This document shows, piece after piece, positions 10,410 through 20,100 of a DNA stretch of 36,636 nucleotides. The DNA is taken from assembly GCA_034430655.1 (NCBI GenBank), contig DAOUEC010000212.1:1-36636 (forward strand), in the 5' to 3' direction. The translations under genes were made by a program, and so were the position numbers. Each line of letters begins with the position of its first letter. The stretch's first letter is position 1. The notes below the pieces were generated by a model, which did no database searches, was not told where the DNA came from, and saw only the letters and a program-made list of their open reading frames with translations. This DNA is from JAUWNP01 sp034430655 (GTDB lineage: Bacteria > Chloroflexota > Anaerolineae > B4-G1).

Positions 10410-11231
10410 ATGGCACAGTCAGACATTCACGGCCCGGACCCGGGCACCGACTCGACTGTTCTGAAGATTGGCGGCCTGACTAAGTTCTTCGGCGGGTTGC
10501 GCGCGGTTCACAATTTTGACGTCGAGATCAAGAGAGGGGAACTCGTCGGGCTCATCGGGCCCAACGGCGCTGGCAAGACCACCATTTTTAACATGGTCAC
10601 CGGCATCTATCCGGTCAGCGCGGGCAGCATCGCCTACAATGGACAAGAGATTACGGACAGACCAGCCCACGAGATCACGCAACTGGGCATCGGCCGCACC
10701 TTTCAGAAAATCCGCATCTTCCCCAACCTGACGGTCCTGGACAACGTCCGCGTCGCTTATCACCCTCACGCACGGTACAATTTATTCGATGGTGTCCTGC
10801 GCTCGCGCCGTTTCGGCCAGGGCGAGCGGGAGATGACGGAGAGAGCGCAGGAGTTCCTGGCCGTGTTCGGGATGGAGCATCTTCAGGATACGCTGGCCTC
10901 GAACCTGCCCTACGGCGCACAGCGACGCCTGGAGATCGCCCGCGCGCTGGCGACGGAGCCGGACTTGCTCCTGCTGGACGAGCCGGCAGCGGGGATGAAC
11001 CCGCGTGAGGTCGTTGAGTTGATGGAACTGATCCACTTCATCCGGGATCGTTTCGACCTGACTATCTTCCTCATCGAGCACCAGATGCGCGTGGTGATGG
11101 GCATCTGCGAGTGGATCACCGTCATTGACTTCGGTGAGATCATCGCCCGTGGGACATCGAAGGAGATCCAAAACGACCCCAAGGTGATCGAGGCCTACCT
11201 GGGCAGCCAGGCGACAAGGATGGTGGCATAA
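10410..11231 (+). CDS. livG: Branched-chain amino acid ABC transporter ATPase LivG
   Basis: Cytoplasmic ATPase, 273 residues from ATG 10410. I prefer this start because AGGAGGTG sits 9 nt upstream; the frame is open further back to 10290 inside livM. Walker A is GPNGAGKTT, the signature region is LPYGAQRRLEIARAL, Walker B is LLLLDEPAAGMNP and the switch is LIEHQM. LPYG in place of the usual LSGG is normal for LivG. It overlaps livF by one base (TAATG), implying translational coupling. Confidence 0.96.
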   Translation: MAQSDIHGPDPGTDSTVLKIGGLTKFFGGLRAVHNFDVEIKRGELVGLIGPNGAGKTTIFNMVTGIYPVSAGSIAYNGQEITDRPAHEITQLGIGRTFQKIRIFPNLTVLDNVRVAYHPHARYNLFDGVLRSRRFGQGEREMTERAQEFLAVFGMEHLQDTLASNLPYGAQRRLEIARALATEPDLLLLDEPAAGMNPREVVELMELIHFIRDRFDLTIFLIEHQMRVVMGICEWITVIDFGEIIARGTSKEIQNDPKVIEAYLGSQATRMVA

Positions 11232-11938
11232 TGTTACTGGAAGTCAAAGACCTGAACGTCTACTACGGAGCCATCCACGCATTGCAGGGCATATCCTTCC
11301 ACGTGGAGAGAGGCGAGATCGTCACCCTCATCGGAGCGAACGGTGCTGGCAAGTCAACCACGCTGAACACGATCTCGGGCCTGGTCAGGGCACGTTCCGG
11401 GGGCATCAAGTTCAAGGGACAGGAGATTACGACCACGCCTCCCTACGAGATTGTCTCCATGGGAATCGTCCAGGTGCCGGAGGGGCGCAAGATTTTCGCC
11501 CCTCTGACAGTGCAGGAGAACCTGGACATGGGCGCTTTCTCGCGCAATGACCGGGCAGCCATTGAACAGAGCATGGAGCGGGTCTTCAAGAGTTTCCCGC
11601 GCCTCAAGGAGCGACTCGATCAGTACGGCGGCACCCTGTCCGGTGGTGAACAGCAAATGCTGGCCATAGGACGAGGGTTGATGGCCAACCCCGAATTGCT
11701 GCTGCTCGACGAGCCTTCGATGGGACTGGCGCCTGTGCTGATAGAGGAAATCTTCGACATCATCCAGGAGATCCACAATCAGGGCACCAGCATCCTGCTG
11801 GTGGAGCAGAACGCGCAGATGGCCCTCTCCGTTGCCAGCCGTGCCTACGTGCTGGAGACGGGGCGCATCGCGCTCGAAGGCCCAGCCCGCGAAGTGGCCG
11901 ACAATCCGGAAGTGAAGGTAGCCTACCTCGGCGGGTAA
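11231..11938 (+). CDS. livF: Branched-chain amino acid ABC transporter ATPase LivF
   Basis: Second ATPase of the first importer, 235 residues, a standard length. Walker A is GANGAGKST, the signature is LSGGEQQMLAIGRGL, Walker B is LLLLDEPSMGLAP and the H-loop region reads LLVEQNA, as is normal for LivF. Its start overlaps the livG stop by one base. It is the last gene of the operon, followed 34 nt later by a strong terminator. Confidence 0.96.
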   Translation: MLLEVKDLNVYYGAIHALQGISFHVERGEIVTLIGANGAGKSTTLNTISGLVRARSGGIKFKGQEITTTPPYEIVSMGIVQVPEGRKIFAPLTVQENLDMGAFSRNDRAAIEQSMERVFKSFPRLKERLDQYGGTLSGGEQQMLAIGRGLMANPELLLLDEPSMGLAPVLIEEIFDIIQEIHNQGTSILLVEQNAQMALSVASRAYVLETGRIALEGPAREVADNPEVKVAYLGG

Positions 11939-11972
11939 GTGAACAGATTGAGTGGTCGGTCAGTGGACAGTA

Positions 11973-12008
11973 AAAGTCTCCCGCCGGTGAGTACCGACGG
12001 GAGACTTT
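11973..12008 (+). terminator. Terminator of the first liv operon
   Basis: AAAGTCTCCCG (11973-11983) pairs perfectly with CGGGAGACTTT (11998-12008), and an inner CGGT/ACCG stem extends it. A's before and T-rich sequence after allow function in both directions. Confidence 0.8.
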
Positions 12009-12034
12009 ACTTTGTGACGAGAGCCACACCCAAC

Positions 12035-12063
12035 TTGACAGGTAGGCAAATCGCCCGTATCAT
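12035..12063 (+). promoter_or_regulatory. Sigma-70 promoter of the second liv operon
   Basis: TTGACA (12035-12040), 17 nt, TATCAT (12058-12063). It is near consensus and sits just after the terminator of the first operon, so the two operons are separate units. Confidence 0.8.
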
Positions 12064-12067
12064 ACGC

Positions 12068-12221
12068 GCGGCAAGGCCGCAACCAACGTAGAGCGGATTG
12101 GCATTCCGCTGTACAGACTGGAACCGGCCTGGGTATTCAGGCCAGAAAGGAGGGCGCATAAGACAAATCGGCACAATACAAAGCGACGTATAGCCACATG
12201 GTCCGGCCACGAGCCGGACCA
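12068..12221 (+). promoter_or_regulatory. Structured 5' leader of the second liv operon
   Basis: A leader of about 180 nt carries four separate hairpins: GCGGC/GCCGC (12068-12080), AGCGGA/TCCGCT (12092-12110), GGCCTG/CAGGCC (12126-12143) and TGGTCCGGC/GCCGGACCA (12199-12221). The ribosome site GGAGGAG follows at 12240. I do not recognise a riboswitch class. The rest of the 315-nt gap holds the terminator and promoter listed separately. Confidence 0.45.
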
Positions 12222-12253
12222 CCACTCACAATCCAAAATGGAGGAGAATAGTC

Positions 12254-13402
12254 ATGTGTAAAAAACTTGCTCTGCTGTTCCTGGTGCTCGTTTTGACCCT
12301 GCCCCTGCTCGCAGGCTGCAAGAAAGAGACTGGGACGATCAAGATCGGCCTGGAAGGGCCTATGACTGGCGACTATGCCTACGAGGGCCAGGGCTTCGAG
12401 AAGGCCGTCCGCCTGCTCGTTGACCAGACGAACGAGGCCGGTGGCCTGCTGGGCCGCCAGATCGAATTGATCGTCGAGGACGATGCCGGCGACCCGACGC
12501 AGGCGGCGCTGGTTGCGCAGCGACTGGTGGATGCCGGGGTCGTGGCCGTCATCGGTGCTTACAACTCCACCGCCACCGAGCCCGCCTCGGAAATCTACAA
12601 CGAGGCCGGCCTGTTCCACATCACCCCCTCCTCGACGGCCACGCGGCTGACTGAGAAGGGCTTCCAGCGCTTCTTCCGCGTCTGCTTCCTGGACGACCGC
12701 CAGGGCCTCTTCGCCGCCACGTTTATGAAGGACGTGCTGGGTGCGGCGAACGTCGGCATCCTGCACGACAACTCCACCTACGCCCAGGGGTTGGCCGAAC
12801 ACACCAAGCGCTACGCGGAAGAGATGGGGCTCAACGTGACCTTCTACGACGCCATCAACCCCGATGACCAGGACTTCAGTCCCATCCTCACCAACATCGG
12901 GGCCGCCGGGCTGGACGCGATCTACTTTTCCGGCTACCACGCCCAGGGCGGGCTGCTGCTCAAGCAGACCGGCGAACTGGGGCTGGATATCACGTGGGTC
13001 GTGGGCAACGCCTGCAACAACCCCGAGATGATCCAGATCTCCGGGCTGGAGAACGCCGTGGGCGTCTACGTCACCACCGAGCCGCTGCCCAAGGACGTGG
13101 ACTATCCCGAGGCAAAGAAATTCGTGGCCGACTTCGAGGCCGAGTATGACATGTCGCCCGACAGTGTGTGGTGGATGATGGCGGCTGAGGCCTTCAACGT
13201 CATCCGCTACGCCATTGAGCAGACCGAGTCCACCGACTCGAAAGTCCTGGCTGAATTCCTCCACAACGAAGTAAAGGACTTCCCTGGCCTCACCGGCCCC
13301 ATCCTGGGCTGGGATGAGAAAGGGGATCGGCTGGGCACCATCCACGTGGCCTATGTGATCAACGAAAATGGCGAGTTCATCATGAACCCGCAGCAGCCGT
13401 AG
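12254..13402 (+). CDS. Branched-chain amino acid receptor lipoprotein (single domain)
   Basis: Receptor of the second importer, 382 residues, a normal single-domain length. The signal peptide ends in the lipobox LAGC (Cys22). The receptor domain begins at TIKIGLEGPMTGDYAYEGQG and has the family's NEAGGLLGRQIELIVEDDAGDPTQA, an AYNSTATEPASEIYNEAG ligand-loop region, and a C-terminal WDEKGDRLGTIHVAYVINENG strand pair. It is clearly related to, but well diverged from, the double receptor at 5576. ATG at 12254 follows GGAGGAG. Ligand specificity cannot be read from sequence. Confidence 0.93.
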   Translation: MCKKLALLFLVLVLTLPLLAGCKKETGTIKIGLEGPMTGDYAYEGQGFEKAVRLLVDQTNEAGGLLGRQIELIVEDDAGDPTQAALVAQRLVDAGVVAVIGAYNSTATEPASEIYNEAGLFHITPSSTATRLTEKGFQRFFRVCFLDDRQGLFAATFMKDVLGAANVGILHDNSTYAQGLAEHTKRYAEEMGLNVTFYDAINPDDQDFSPILTNIGAAGLDAIYFSGYHAQGGLLLKQTGELGLDITWVVGNACNNPEMIQISGLENAVGVYVTTEPLPKDVDYPEAKKFVADFEAEYDMSPDSVWWMMAAEAFNVIRYAIEQTESTDSKVLAEFLHNEVKDFPGLTGPILGWDEKGDRLGTIHVAYVINENGEFIMNPQQP

Positions 13403-13418
13403 GCCTGACGACAGAATG

Positions 13419-13451
13419 GGGGGAGTTCGAGGGGCCTCGAACTCCCCCTTT
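13419..13451 (+). terminator. Attenuator or terminator after the second receptor
   Basis: GGGGGAGTTCGAG (13419-13431) pairs perfectly with CTCGAACTCCCCC (13436-13448) around a GGGC loop, followed by TTT. Thirteen perfect pairs should reduce expression of livHMGF relative to the receptor. Confidence 0.8.
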
Positions 13452-13464
13452 CCCACAGTTTACT

Positions 13465-13563
13465 ACCCTTGCGAAGGTTGCGAGTAGGCTCTGTAATGCA
13501 GTGACTTCCGATTGACGTAAGGTGCTTTTGGCCCGAAATCTGTCACCTAACCTTCGCAAGGGT
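13465..13563. repeat. Pair of 15-nt inverted copies before livH2
   Basis: ACCCTTGCGAAGGTT (13465-13479) and AACCTTCGCAAGGGT (13549-13563) are perfect inverted copies 84 nt apart start to start. Each is itself nearly palindromic around CTTCGCAAG or its complement. The layout matches 7931-8026 in the first operon. Confidence 0.75.
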
Positions 13564-13586
13564 TCAGCCATTGGGGGGCAAACCTC

Positions 13587-14492
13587 ATGCAATTCATCCA
13601 GCAGATGATCAATGGCATAACCATTGGCGCATTTTACTCGCTGGTTGCCCTGGGCTACACCATGGTCTACGGAGTGTTGAAGTTGATCAACTTTGCCCAC
13701 GGCGACCTTTTTATGTGGGGGGCCTACCTGGGCCTGACCGGGCTGAACGTCCTGCTGGCCCTGCTGGCCCAGGCGAGCGCGTGGGCCATACTTCCGGTCG
13801 TCATCATTGTAATGGTCACCGTGGCCCTCGCCGGAGTCCTGGTGGAGCGCGTGGCCTACCGTCCCCTGCGCACGGCCGGGCGACTGGCGCCGGTGATCTC
13901 GGCGCTGGGGGTTGCTTTTATCCTGGAGAGCCTGGCCCGCAACGTCTACGGTGCCAGTTGGAAGACCTATCCGGCCGGGATCACGCCGGCGGGGGGCATC
14001 ACGATAGCGGGAAGTGTGCGGGTCAGCGTGATGCAGATCGTCGTCCTGGCGGCCTCATTCCTGATTATGGGTGCGCTGTATCTCTTTGTCCAGCGCACCC
14101 GCATCGGCACGGCCATGCGCGCCGTCTCGTTGGATCATGACGTCTCGCGGCTGATGGGGATAGACGTTGACCGCATCATCGCCATCGTCTTCCTCATCGG
14201 CCCGGGCCTGGGCGGGGTAGCAGGGATGATCGTGGCCCTCTACTACGGCTCATTCGACTTTACGCTAGGATGGGTCTTCGGGCTGAAGGCGTTCATCGCT
14301 GCCATCCTGGGCGGCATCGGCAACGTCCCCGGGGCGATGTTAGGCGGCATGCTCCTCGGTATCATCGAGACACTGGGCTCCGGGTACATATCGCCGCAAT
14401 GGAAGGACGTCATCGCCTACGTGATTCTGATCATCATCCTGATCGTCCGCCCCACCGGGCTGCTCGGCGAGCGGGTGGCGGAGAAACTGTGA
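13587..14492 (+). CDS. livH: Branched-chain amino acid ABC transporter permease LivH, second copy
   Basis: Inner-membrane permease, 301 residues. MQFIQQMINGITIGAFYSLVALGYTMVYGVLKLINFAHGDLFM is the conserved N-terminal region, with AILGGIGNVPGAMLGG and VRPTGLLGE near the C-terminus. It lacks the extra N-terminal helix of the first LivH. The ribosome site is G-rich (GGGGGG) rather than a clean AGGAGG, consistent with expression lower than the receptor. It is followed 10 nt later by livM. Confidence 0.95.
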   Translation: MQFIQQMINGITIGAFYSLVALGYTMVYGVLKLINFAHGDLFMWGAYLGLTGLNVLLALLAQASAWAILPVVIIVMVTVALAGVLVERVAYRPLRTAGRLAPVISALGVAFILESLARNVYGASWKTYPAGITPAGGITIAGSVRVSVMQIVVLAASFLIMGALYLFVQRTRIGTAMRAVSLDHDVSRLMGIDVDRIIAIVFLIGPGLGGVAGMIVALYYGSFDFTLGWVFGLKAFIAAILGGIGNVPGAMLGGMLLGIIETLGSGYISPQWKDVIAYVILIIILIVRPTGLLGERVAEKL

Positions 14493-14502
14493 GGGGGCAA
14501 CC

Positions 14503-15510
14503 ATGAGAGAATTGCTGACACGCCTCCGCAAGGCCTCTTCACTCCGGCCGCTCTGGTGGCAGGTGGGCCTCGTCGTGCTATCTGTCCTGCTGCCGCTGCC
14601 GCTAAACGACTACTACCGCTCCGTGCTATGGCGCACCGGCCTCTACGTTATGTTGGGCCTGAGCCTGAACATCATCGTCGGCTACGCCGGGCTGTTCCAG
14701 TTGGGCCACGCGGCCTTCTACGCGCTGGGAGCCTACACTGCCGCTCTCCTCAACCTCTACCTTCATATCCCGCTTCTCCTGACGCTGCCGCTCAGCGTGG
14801 TCGTCGCGGCTCTCTTCGGCTACCTGATTACCAGGCCGATCCTGCACCTGCGGGGCGACTATCTGTGCATCGTGACTATTGCCTTCGGCGAGGTAGTGCG
14901 GCTGGTGCTGGTGAATAATCTCTTTGGCATCACCGGTGGGGCGAACGGCCTATGCGCCATTGACCGTCCTGTTCTGTTCGGCTTCGAGTTGCGCCAGCCG
15001 ATCTACCATTACTATCTCATGCTGATCTTCCTGGTCATCACCATCTTCGGTATACAGCGGCTGGAGCACTCCCGCCTGGGACGAGCCTGGATGTACGTGC
15101 GTGAGGATGAGATAGCGGCCGAGGCAATGGGGGTTGATACCACTCGTGTCAAACTACTGGCTTTCATGCTGGGTTCCGGCTGGGCCGGGCTGGCGGGTGC
15201 TCTCTACGCGGGTAAGATCACAGTGATCTCGCCCGATATGTCCAAATTCATGGAATCGGTGATCATGTTCTGCATCGTCGTTCTGGGCGGCACAGGTTCC
15301 ATCCCTGGCGTCTTCGTGGGTACGCTGGGCATGATCACCCTGCCAGAACTCTCCCGCCCGCTGAAGGCCTGGCGGGATGCCTGGCTGGGCGTGGCGATGG
15401 TGGTTATGATGATCGCCCGCCCGGAGGGGCTGTGGCCAAGCCGCCGCGTGCGGTTGGAAATGCGGGGCGAGAAAGAGGAAGCCCTTACTGTTCCGGCGGC
15501 AGGCAGTTGA
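14503..15510 (+). CDS. livM: Branched-chain amino acid ABC transporter permease LivM, second copy
   Basis: Membrane subunit, 335 residues, normal length. Conserved LGLSLNIIVGYAGLFQLGHAAFYALGAY, LRGDYLCIVTIAFGEVVRLVLVNN, the GGANGL segment, and VLGGTGSIPGVFVG near the C-terminus. A charged tail follows (RRVRLEMRGEKEEA). ATG at 14503 follows GAGGGGG. It lacks the roughly 100-residue insert of the first LivM, which argues that the insert is dispensable for transport. Confidence 0.95.
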   Translation: MRELLTRLRKASSLRPLWWQVGLVVLSVLLPLPLNDYYRSVLWRTGLYVMLGLSLNIIVGYAGLFQLGHAAFYALGAYTAALLNLYLHIPLLLTLPLSVVVAALFGYLITRPILHLRGDYLCIVTIAFGEVVRLVLVNNLFGITGGANGLCAIDRPVLFGFELRQPIYHYYLMLIFLVITIFGIQRLEHSRLGRAWMYVREDEIAAEAMGVDTTRVKLLAFMLGSGWAGLAGALYAGKITVISPDMSKFMESVIMFCIVVLGGTGSIPGVFVGTLGMITLPELSRPLKAWRDAWLGVAMVVMMIARPEGLWPSRRVRLEMRGEKEEALTVPAAGS

Positions 15511-15525
15511 TCCGAGGGAAGCACT

Positions 15526-16389
15526 ATGGCACTTTTGGAAGTTCAAGACCTGACCAAACAATTCGGCGGCCTGGTGGCTGTTGACCACGTTGACTTCGGG
15601 ATCAACCAGGGCGAAATCCTGGGATTGATCGGCCCCAATGGCGCCGGGAAGACCACAATCTTCAACATGATTACCGCCGTCTACCCGCCCACGGCGGGCG
15701 AGGTTTACTTCCAGGGCGAACGCATCGCCCGTCCTCTCTATACCTGGCGAGAGCGGCTGAGCACCCCCGTCTGGTGGGCCAGTTGGCTGCCCCTCCGCCC
15801 TGTGCAGAGGGCGTGGGACGCAGTCAGGTCCCGCCGTCCTCACGAGATCACCGAGCGCGGCATCGCCCGCACCTTCCAGACGATCCGCCTGTTCAAGAAC
15901 ATGACTGTCCTGGAGAATGTGATGGCTGGCCCGCATTGCCGCACCAGGGCAGGTGTAGCGGGGGCAATCTTCCGACCCTCGTCGCAGCGCGAGGAGGAGA
16001 CGCACATCATCGCGGAGGCCGAGCGTTACCTGGAGTTTATGCAGTTACATGAGTATAGAGATGAACTGGCCAGGAACCTGCCTTACGGTCACCAGCGACG
16101 GCTGGAGATCGCCCGCGCACTGGCCACCGGGCCCGCCCTGCTCATCCTCGACGAGCCGGCCGCCGGTCTGAACGAGCAGGAAAGCCTGGAGTTGATGGCT
16201 CTGATTAGAGAAATCCGCGACTCTGGTATCACCATCCTCCTCATCGAGCACGATATGAAGGTGGTGATGGGTATCTGCGAGCGCATCGTCGTCCTCGACT
16301 ACGGGGCGAAGATTGCCGCAGGCACGCCGGCCGAGGTGCAGGCAAACCCGCGTGTGATCGAAGCCTACCTGGGCGAGGAGGAGGTGTGA
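15526..16389 (+). CDS. livG: Branched-chain amino acid ABC transporter ATPase LivG, second copy
   Basis: ATPase of the second importer, 287 residues. Walker A is GPNGAGKTT, the signature region is LPYGHQRRLEIARAL, Walker B is LLILDEPAAGLNE, and the switch is LLIEHDMKVVMGI. Compared with the first LivG it has about 30 extra residues rich in Trp and Arg around positions 70-103 (TWRERLSTPVWWASWLPLRP), a variation seen in LivG proteins. Start ATG 15526 follows GAGGGA. The stop abuts the strong ribosome site of livF. Confidence 0.95.
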   Translation: MALLEVQDLTKQFGGLVAVDHVDFGINQGEILGLIGPNGAGKTTIFNMITAVYPPTAGEVYFQGERIARPLYTWRERLSTPVWWASWLPLRPVQRAWDAVRSRRPHEITERGIARTFQTIRLFKNMTVLENVMAGPHCRTRAGVAGAIFRPSSQREEETHIIAEAERYLEFMQLHEYRDELARNLPYGHQRRLEIARALATGPALLILDEPAAGLNEQESLELMALIREIRDSGITILLIEHDMKVVMGICERIVVLDYGAKIAAGTPAEVQANPRVIEAYLGEEEV

Positions 16390-16391
16390 CC

Positions 16392-17108
16392 ATGGCGCTG
16401 CTGAAGATCAAGAACCTGCATACCTACTATGGCCACGTACACGCACTGAAAGGCATCAACCTGGAGGTGGAGAAGGGGGAGATCGTCACGCTCATTGGGG
16501 CCAACGGGGCCGGCAAGACGACGACGCTGCGCACTGTCTCCGGCCTGATCCGCCCCCGCGAGGGCCGGATTGAGTTCGACGGTCAGGACATCAACGGACT
16601 TCCGGCCCACCGTATCGTTGACAGGGGCATCTCCCACGCGCCCGAGGGCCGCCAGGTCTTCTCCACCCTGACGGTGATGGAGAACCTGAACATGGGGGCC
16701 TATACCCTGGGCAAGGATAAAGAGGCCATCGAGGAGAATCGCCGCCGCGTCTTCGACCTATTCCCCCGCCTGGAGGAGCGGAAGAACCAACTCGGCGGCA
16801 CGCTCTCCGGCGGCGAGCAACAGATGCTCAGTATCGGCCGCGCGCTGATGGCACGGCCACGCATCCTGATGCTGGACGAGCCCTCGCTGGGCCTGGCTCC
16901 TATGCTCGTCAAGGCTATCTTCGAGATCATCCGCGAGATCAATGCCCGCGGGGTGACGGTCCTGCTGGTGGAGCAGAATGCACGCATGGCGCTCCGGCTC
17001 GCCCACAGAGGCTACGTTCTGCAGACAGGGGAGATCGTCTTGAGCGACACGGCCGAAGCACTTCGGCAAAACCCGATGGTGCAGAAGGCCTACCTGGGGA
17101 TGGAGTAG
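16392..17108 (+). CDS. livF: Branched-chain amino acid ABC transporter ATPase LivF, second copy
   Basis: ATPase, 238 residues. Walker A is GANGAGKTT, signature LSGGEQQMLSIGRAL, Walker B ILMLDEPSLGLAP, then LLVEQNARMALRLA. I chose ATG 16392 because GAGGAGGAGG ends 7 nt upstream; a GTG at 16386 would overlap the livG stop but lies too close to that site. It ends only 4 bases before the convergent glyQS stop, so no dedicated terminator fits between them. Confidence 0.95.
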   Translation: MALLKIKNLHTYYGHVHALKGINLEVEKGEIVTLIGANGAGKTTTLRTVSGLIRPREGRIEFDGQDINGLPAHRIVDRGISHAPEGRQVFSTLTVMENLNMGAYTLGKDKEAIEENRRRVFDLFPRLEERKNQLGGTLSGGEQQMLSIGRALMARPRILMLDEPSLGLAPMLVKAIFEIIREINARGVTVLLVEQNARMALRLAHRGYVLQTGEIVLSDTAEALRQNPMVQKAYLGME

Positions 17109-17112
17109 TTGG

Positions 17113-20100
17113 TCAGAATCCCTCCAGCCGGCTCAGGTCCACGATGCCATCGGCCAGTGCGGCGATGTGCTGTAACTGCGCCAGCCGGTTCTCCCGCAAT
17201 GCCCGATCCTCCGCCATCACCAGCACCCCCGACTCTCTGGCGAAGTAGCGGTCAATCACGTCCACCAATGGCAAGAAGGCGGTGAGGAACTCGTCCACCG
17301 TGCTCTGCGGCGTGGCCCGCGCCCGCGCTTCCTGGTAGGCCGCATGCAGTTCCTCCTCCGCCGGCTGCACGAAGCAGGCCGGGTCCAGTATGAAGCGCTC
17401 TTTGAAGTCACGGGTGATGCGCACACAGCGGGCGTAGTTGTCGAGGATGAGGCTCCAATCGTCGCGGGCCACCCAGCGGGAGAGTTCTTCGACAGACTGG
17501 TGGGCGCGGAAAGGGTCATCGCCCCGCGCCGCTAACACAGCGTCCACTACATCATAGCGGAAACCCTGTTCGCGCATGGTGCCCCGCAATCGCTCGACGA
17601 CGAAATCCAGTGCCGCTGCCACGTACCCCTCCCCCGGCTCCTCCCCGATGCGGGGAGGAGGGGCAACCTCCACCGGCAGCAGACGCGCCGCCGCCGCCAA
17701 ACCTTCCTGTACCGAGAAGGGAATCTGGTGGGCGATCAGGTTCTGCACCAGGCCAAGGGCGTCCCGGCGCAGGTGATAAGGGTCGGACGAGCCGGTGGGG
17801 GCCATCCCCACCGCAAAGAGGCCCGCCAGACTGTCGAGCCGGTTGGCCAGCCCCACAACCAGGCCGGGCCGGGTCCGGGGCAGCGTATCGCCAGCGAAGC
17901 GGGGCAGGTAGTGCTCGAGAATCGCCTCGGCCACAGCAGGGTCCTCCCCCAACCTCAGAGCGTACTCCCGCCCTATCATCCCTTGCAGGCTGGTGAACTC
18001 GACCACCATATTGGTCGCCAGGTCAGCCTTGCAGAGGTGGGCCGCCCGCCTGGCGATCTCCGCTTTCTCCTCGCTCAACCCCAACATCTCGGCCAGTTGG
18101 CCCACCAGTTGTTCCAAGCGGTGGGTCTTATCGAGCATCGAGCCCAGTTGCTCCTGGAAGGTAAGTGTCCCCAGGCGCGGCAGGAATTCCTCCAACGGCT
18201 TTTTGGTGTCCTCGCGGTAGAAGAAGTCGGCATCGGCAAATCGAGCGCGGATGACCTCCTCGTTGCCACGGCGCACGATGTCCAGGTGTTCGTCGCTCCC
18301 ATTGCGGACGGCTATGAAGTAGGGGAGCAAATTCGTAGATTCGTAGGTTCGTAAATTCGTGGATTCGTAGATTTGGGAATCGGGAATCGAGCCTCTGGTT
18401 TCCGAATCTACGAATCCCGAATCTACGATTCCCGGATCACGAATCACGGGAAAATACCGCTGGTGCTTCTTCATCACCGCCACGAGCACATCGGCGGGCA
18501 GCCGCAGGTACTCCTCCTCAAAGCGGCCCAGGAAAGGGGTGGGCTGCTCGACCAGGTTGGCGACCTCGCCTAGTAGGGACAGCCCTCTGTGGCTGTCCAA
18601 GAAGTCATCCGGGATGCGCCCGCCCACGCCCTGGGCCAGATGCGTCGCCTGCTCGGCGATGAGGGTGCGCCGCTCCTCGGGGTCGGCCACGATGTAGTGC
18701 TGTGCCAGCAGCGCCAGGTAGTCCTCCGCCCGCGCGATCTCGAACCTGGGGGAACCCTCGGGCCGGGAGCCACGGCTGGCACGGCCGCTTCTCACGCCAG
18801 CGTACTCGAAGGGAACGACCGCTTCGCCCAACAACGCCACCAGCCAGCGGATGGGCCGGGAGAAGGCAACGCCGCTCTCGTTCCAGCGCATGCTCTTCTG
18901 AAAGCGCAAGCTGGCGATCAGTTCGGGCAGCAGAGCGGTCAGCACCTCAGCAGCCGGTCGCCCTTCTTCGCGCCTGATGGCCACCGCGTACTCGCCTCCG
19001 TCCACCTCTCGCACCTCCAGCGCGCCCACGCTTACGCCCTGCTTGCGGGCGAACCCTTGGGCAGCCCTCGTCGGGCGGCCCCCGGCATCGAAGGCCACGC
19101 GTGCCGGCGGCCCTTTCACCACCTCCTCGACCGGCCGCTGGCGCGGGACCATGCCCTCGACCAGCGACACCAGCCGTCGGGGGGTGCCCAGCACACGCAG
19201 GCCCTCGTAGTCGAGCCGCTGCTCCGCCAGGCAGGCCGGGACCAATTCGCGCAGTTGCGCCAGTGCCGCGTCCAGGTCGCCGGCGGGCAACTCCTCGGTG
19301 CCAATCTCCAGCAACAGGGTTTCAGGTTTCAGGGTTTCAAGTTTCAGGTCAGGCAAAGCACCTGAAACCTGAAATTTGAAACTTGAAACTTCTCCCTCAT
19401 CCAACCAGGGATATTCCAGCCGTTTTCGCTGCTCCACATACGCCTCCGACACCCGCCGCGAGAGGTCGCGCATGCGGCGGAAGTAGGTCGCTCGCTCCGT
19501 CACGCCGATGGCTCCTCGTGCGTCGAGCAGGTTGAAGGTGTGGGAGCAGCGCAGGACGTAGTCGTGGGCGGGGATGACCAGCCCTGCGTCCAGGCAACAA
19601 CGCGCCTCGGCCTCGTAGAGGTTGTACACCTGGGCCAGCCGTTCCACATCGGCCAACTCGAAATCGTAGCGGCAGTGCTCGACCTCCGGCTGGAGAAGGA
19701 CGTCGCCATAGGTGTGCGTGCCATCCCAGTCAATCTCCCACACCGAGCCCACGTTTTGCAGAAACATCACGATGCGCTCCAGTCCGTAGGTCAGTTCGAC
19801 CGAGACAGGGTCGAGCGCGAAGCCGCCCGCCTGCTGGAAGTAGGTGTACTGGGTGATCTCCATACCGTCCAGCCACACCTCCCAGCCCAGTCCCCATGCC
19901 CCCAGGACCGGGCTCTCCCAGTTGTCCTCGACGAAGCGGATGTCGTGCTCCTCGCGGCGGATGCCCAGCGCGTACAGGCTCTCCAGGTAGAGCGTCTGCG
20001 GGTTGCCGGGATCGGGTTTGAGGATGACCTGGAACTGAGTGTGCATCTGCATGCGGTTGGGGTTCTCCCCATAGCGGCCGTCGTCAGGCCGGTAGGAAGG

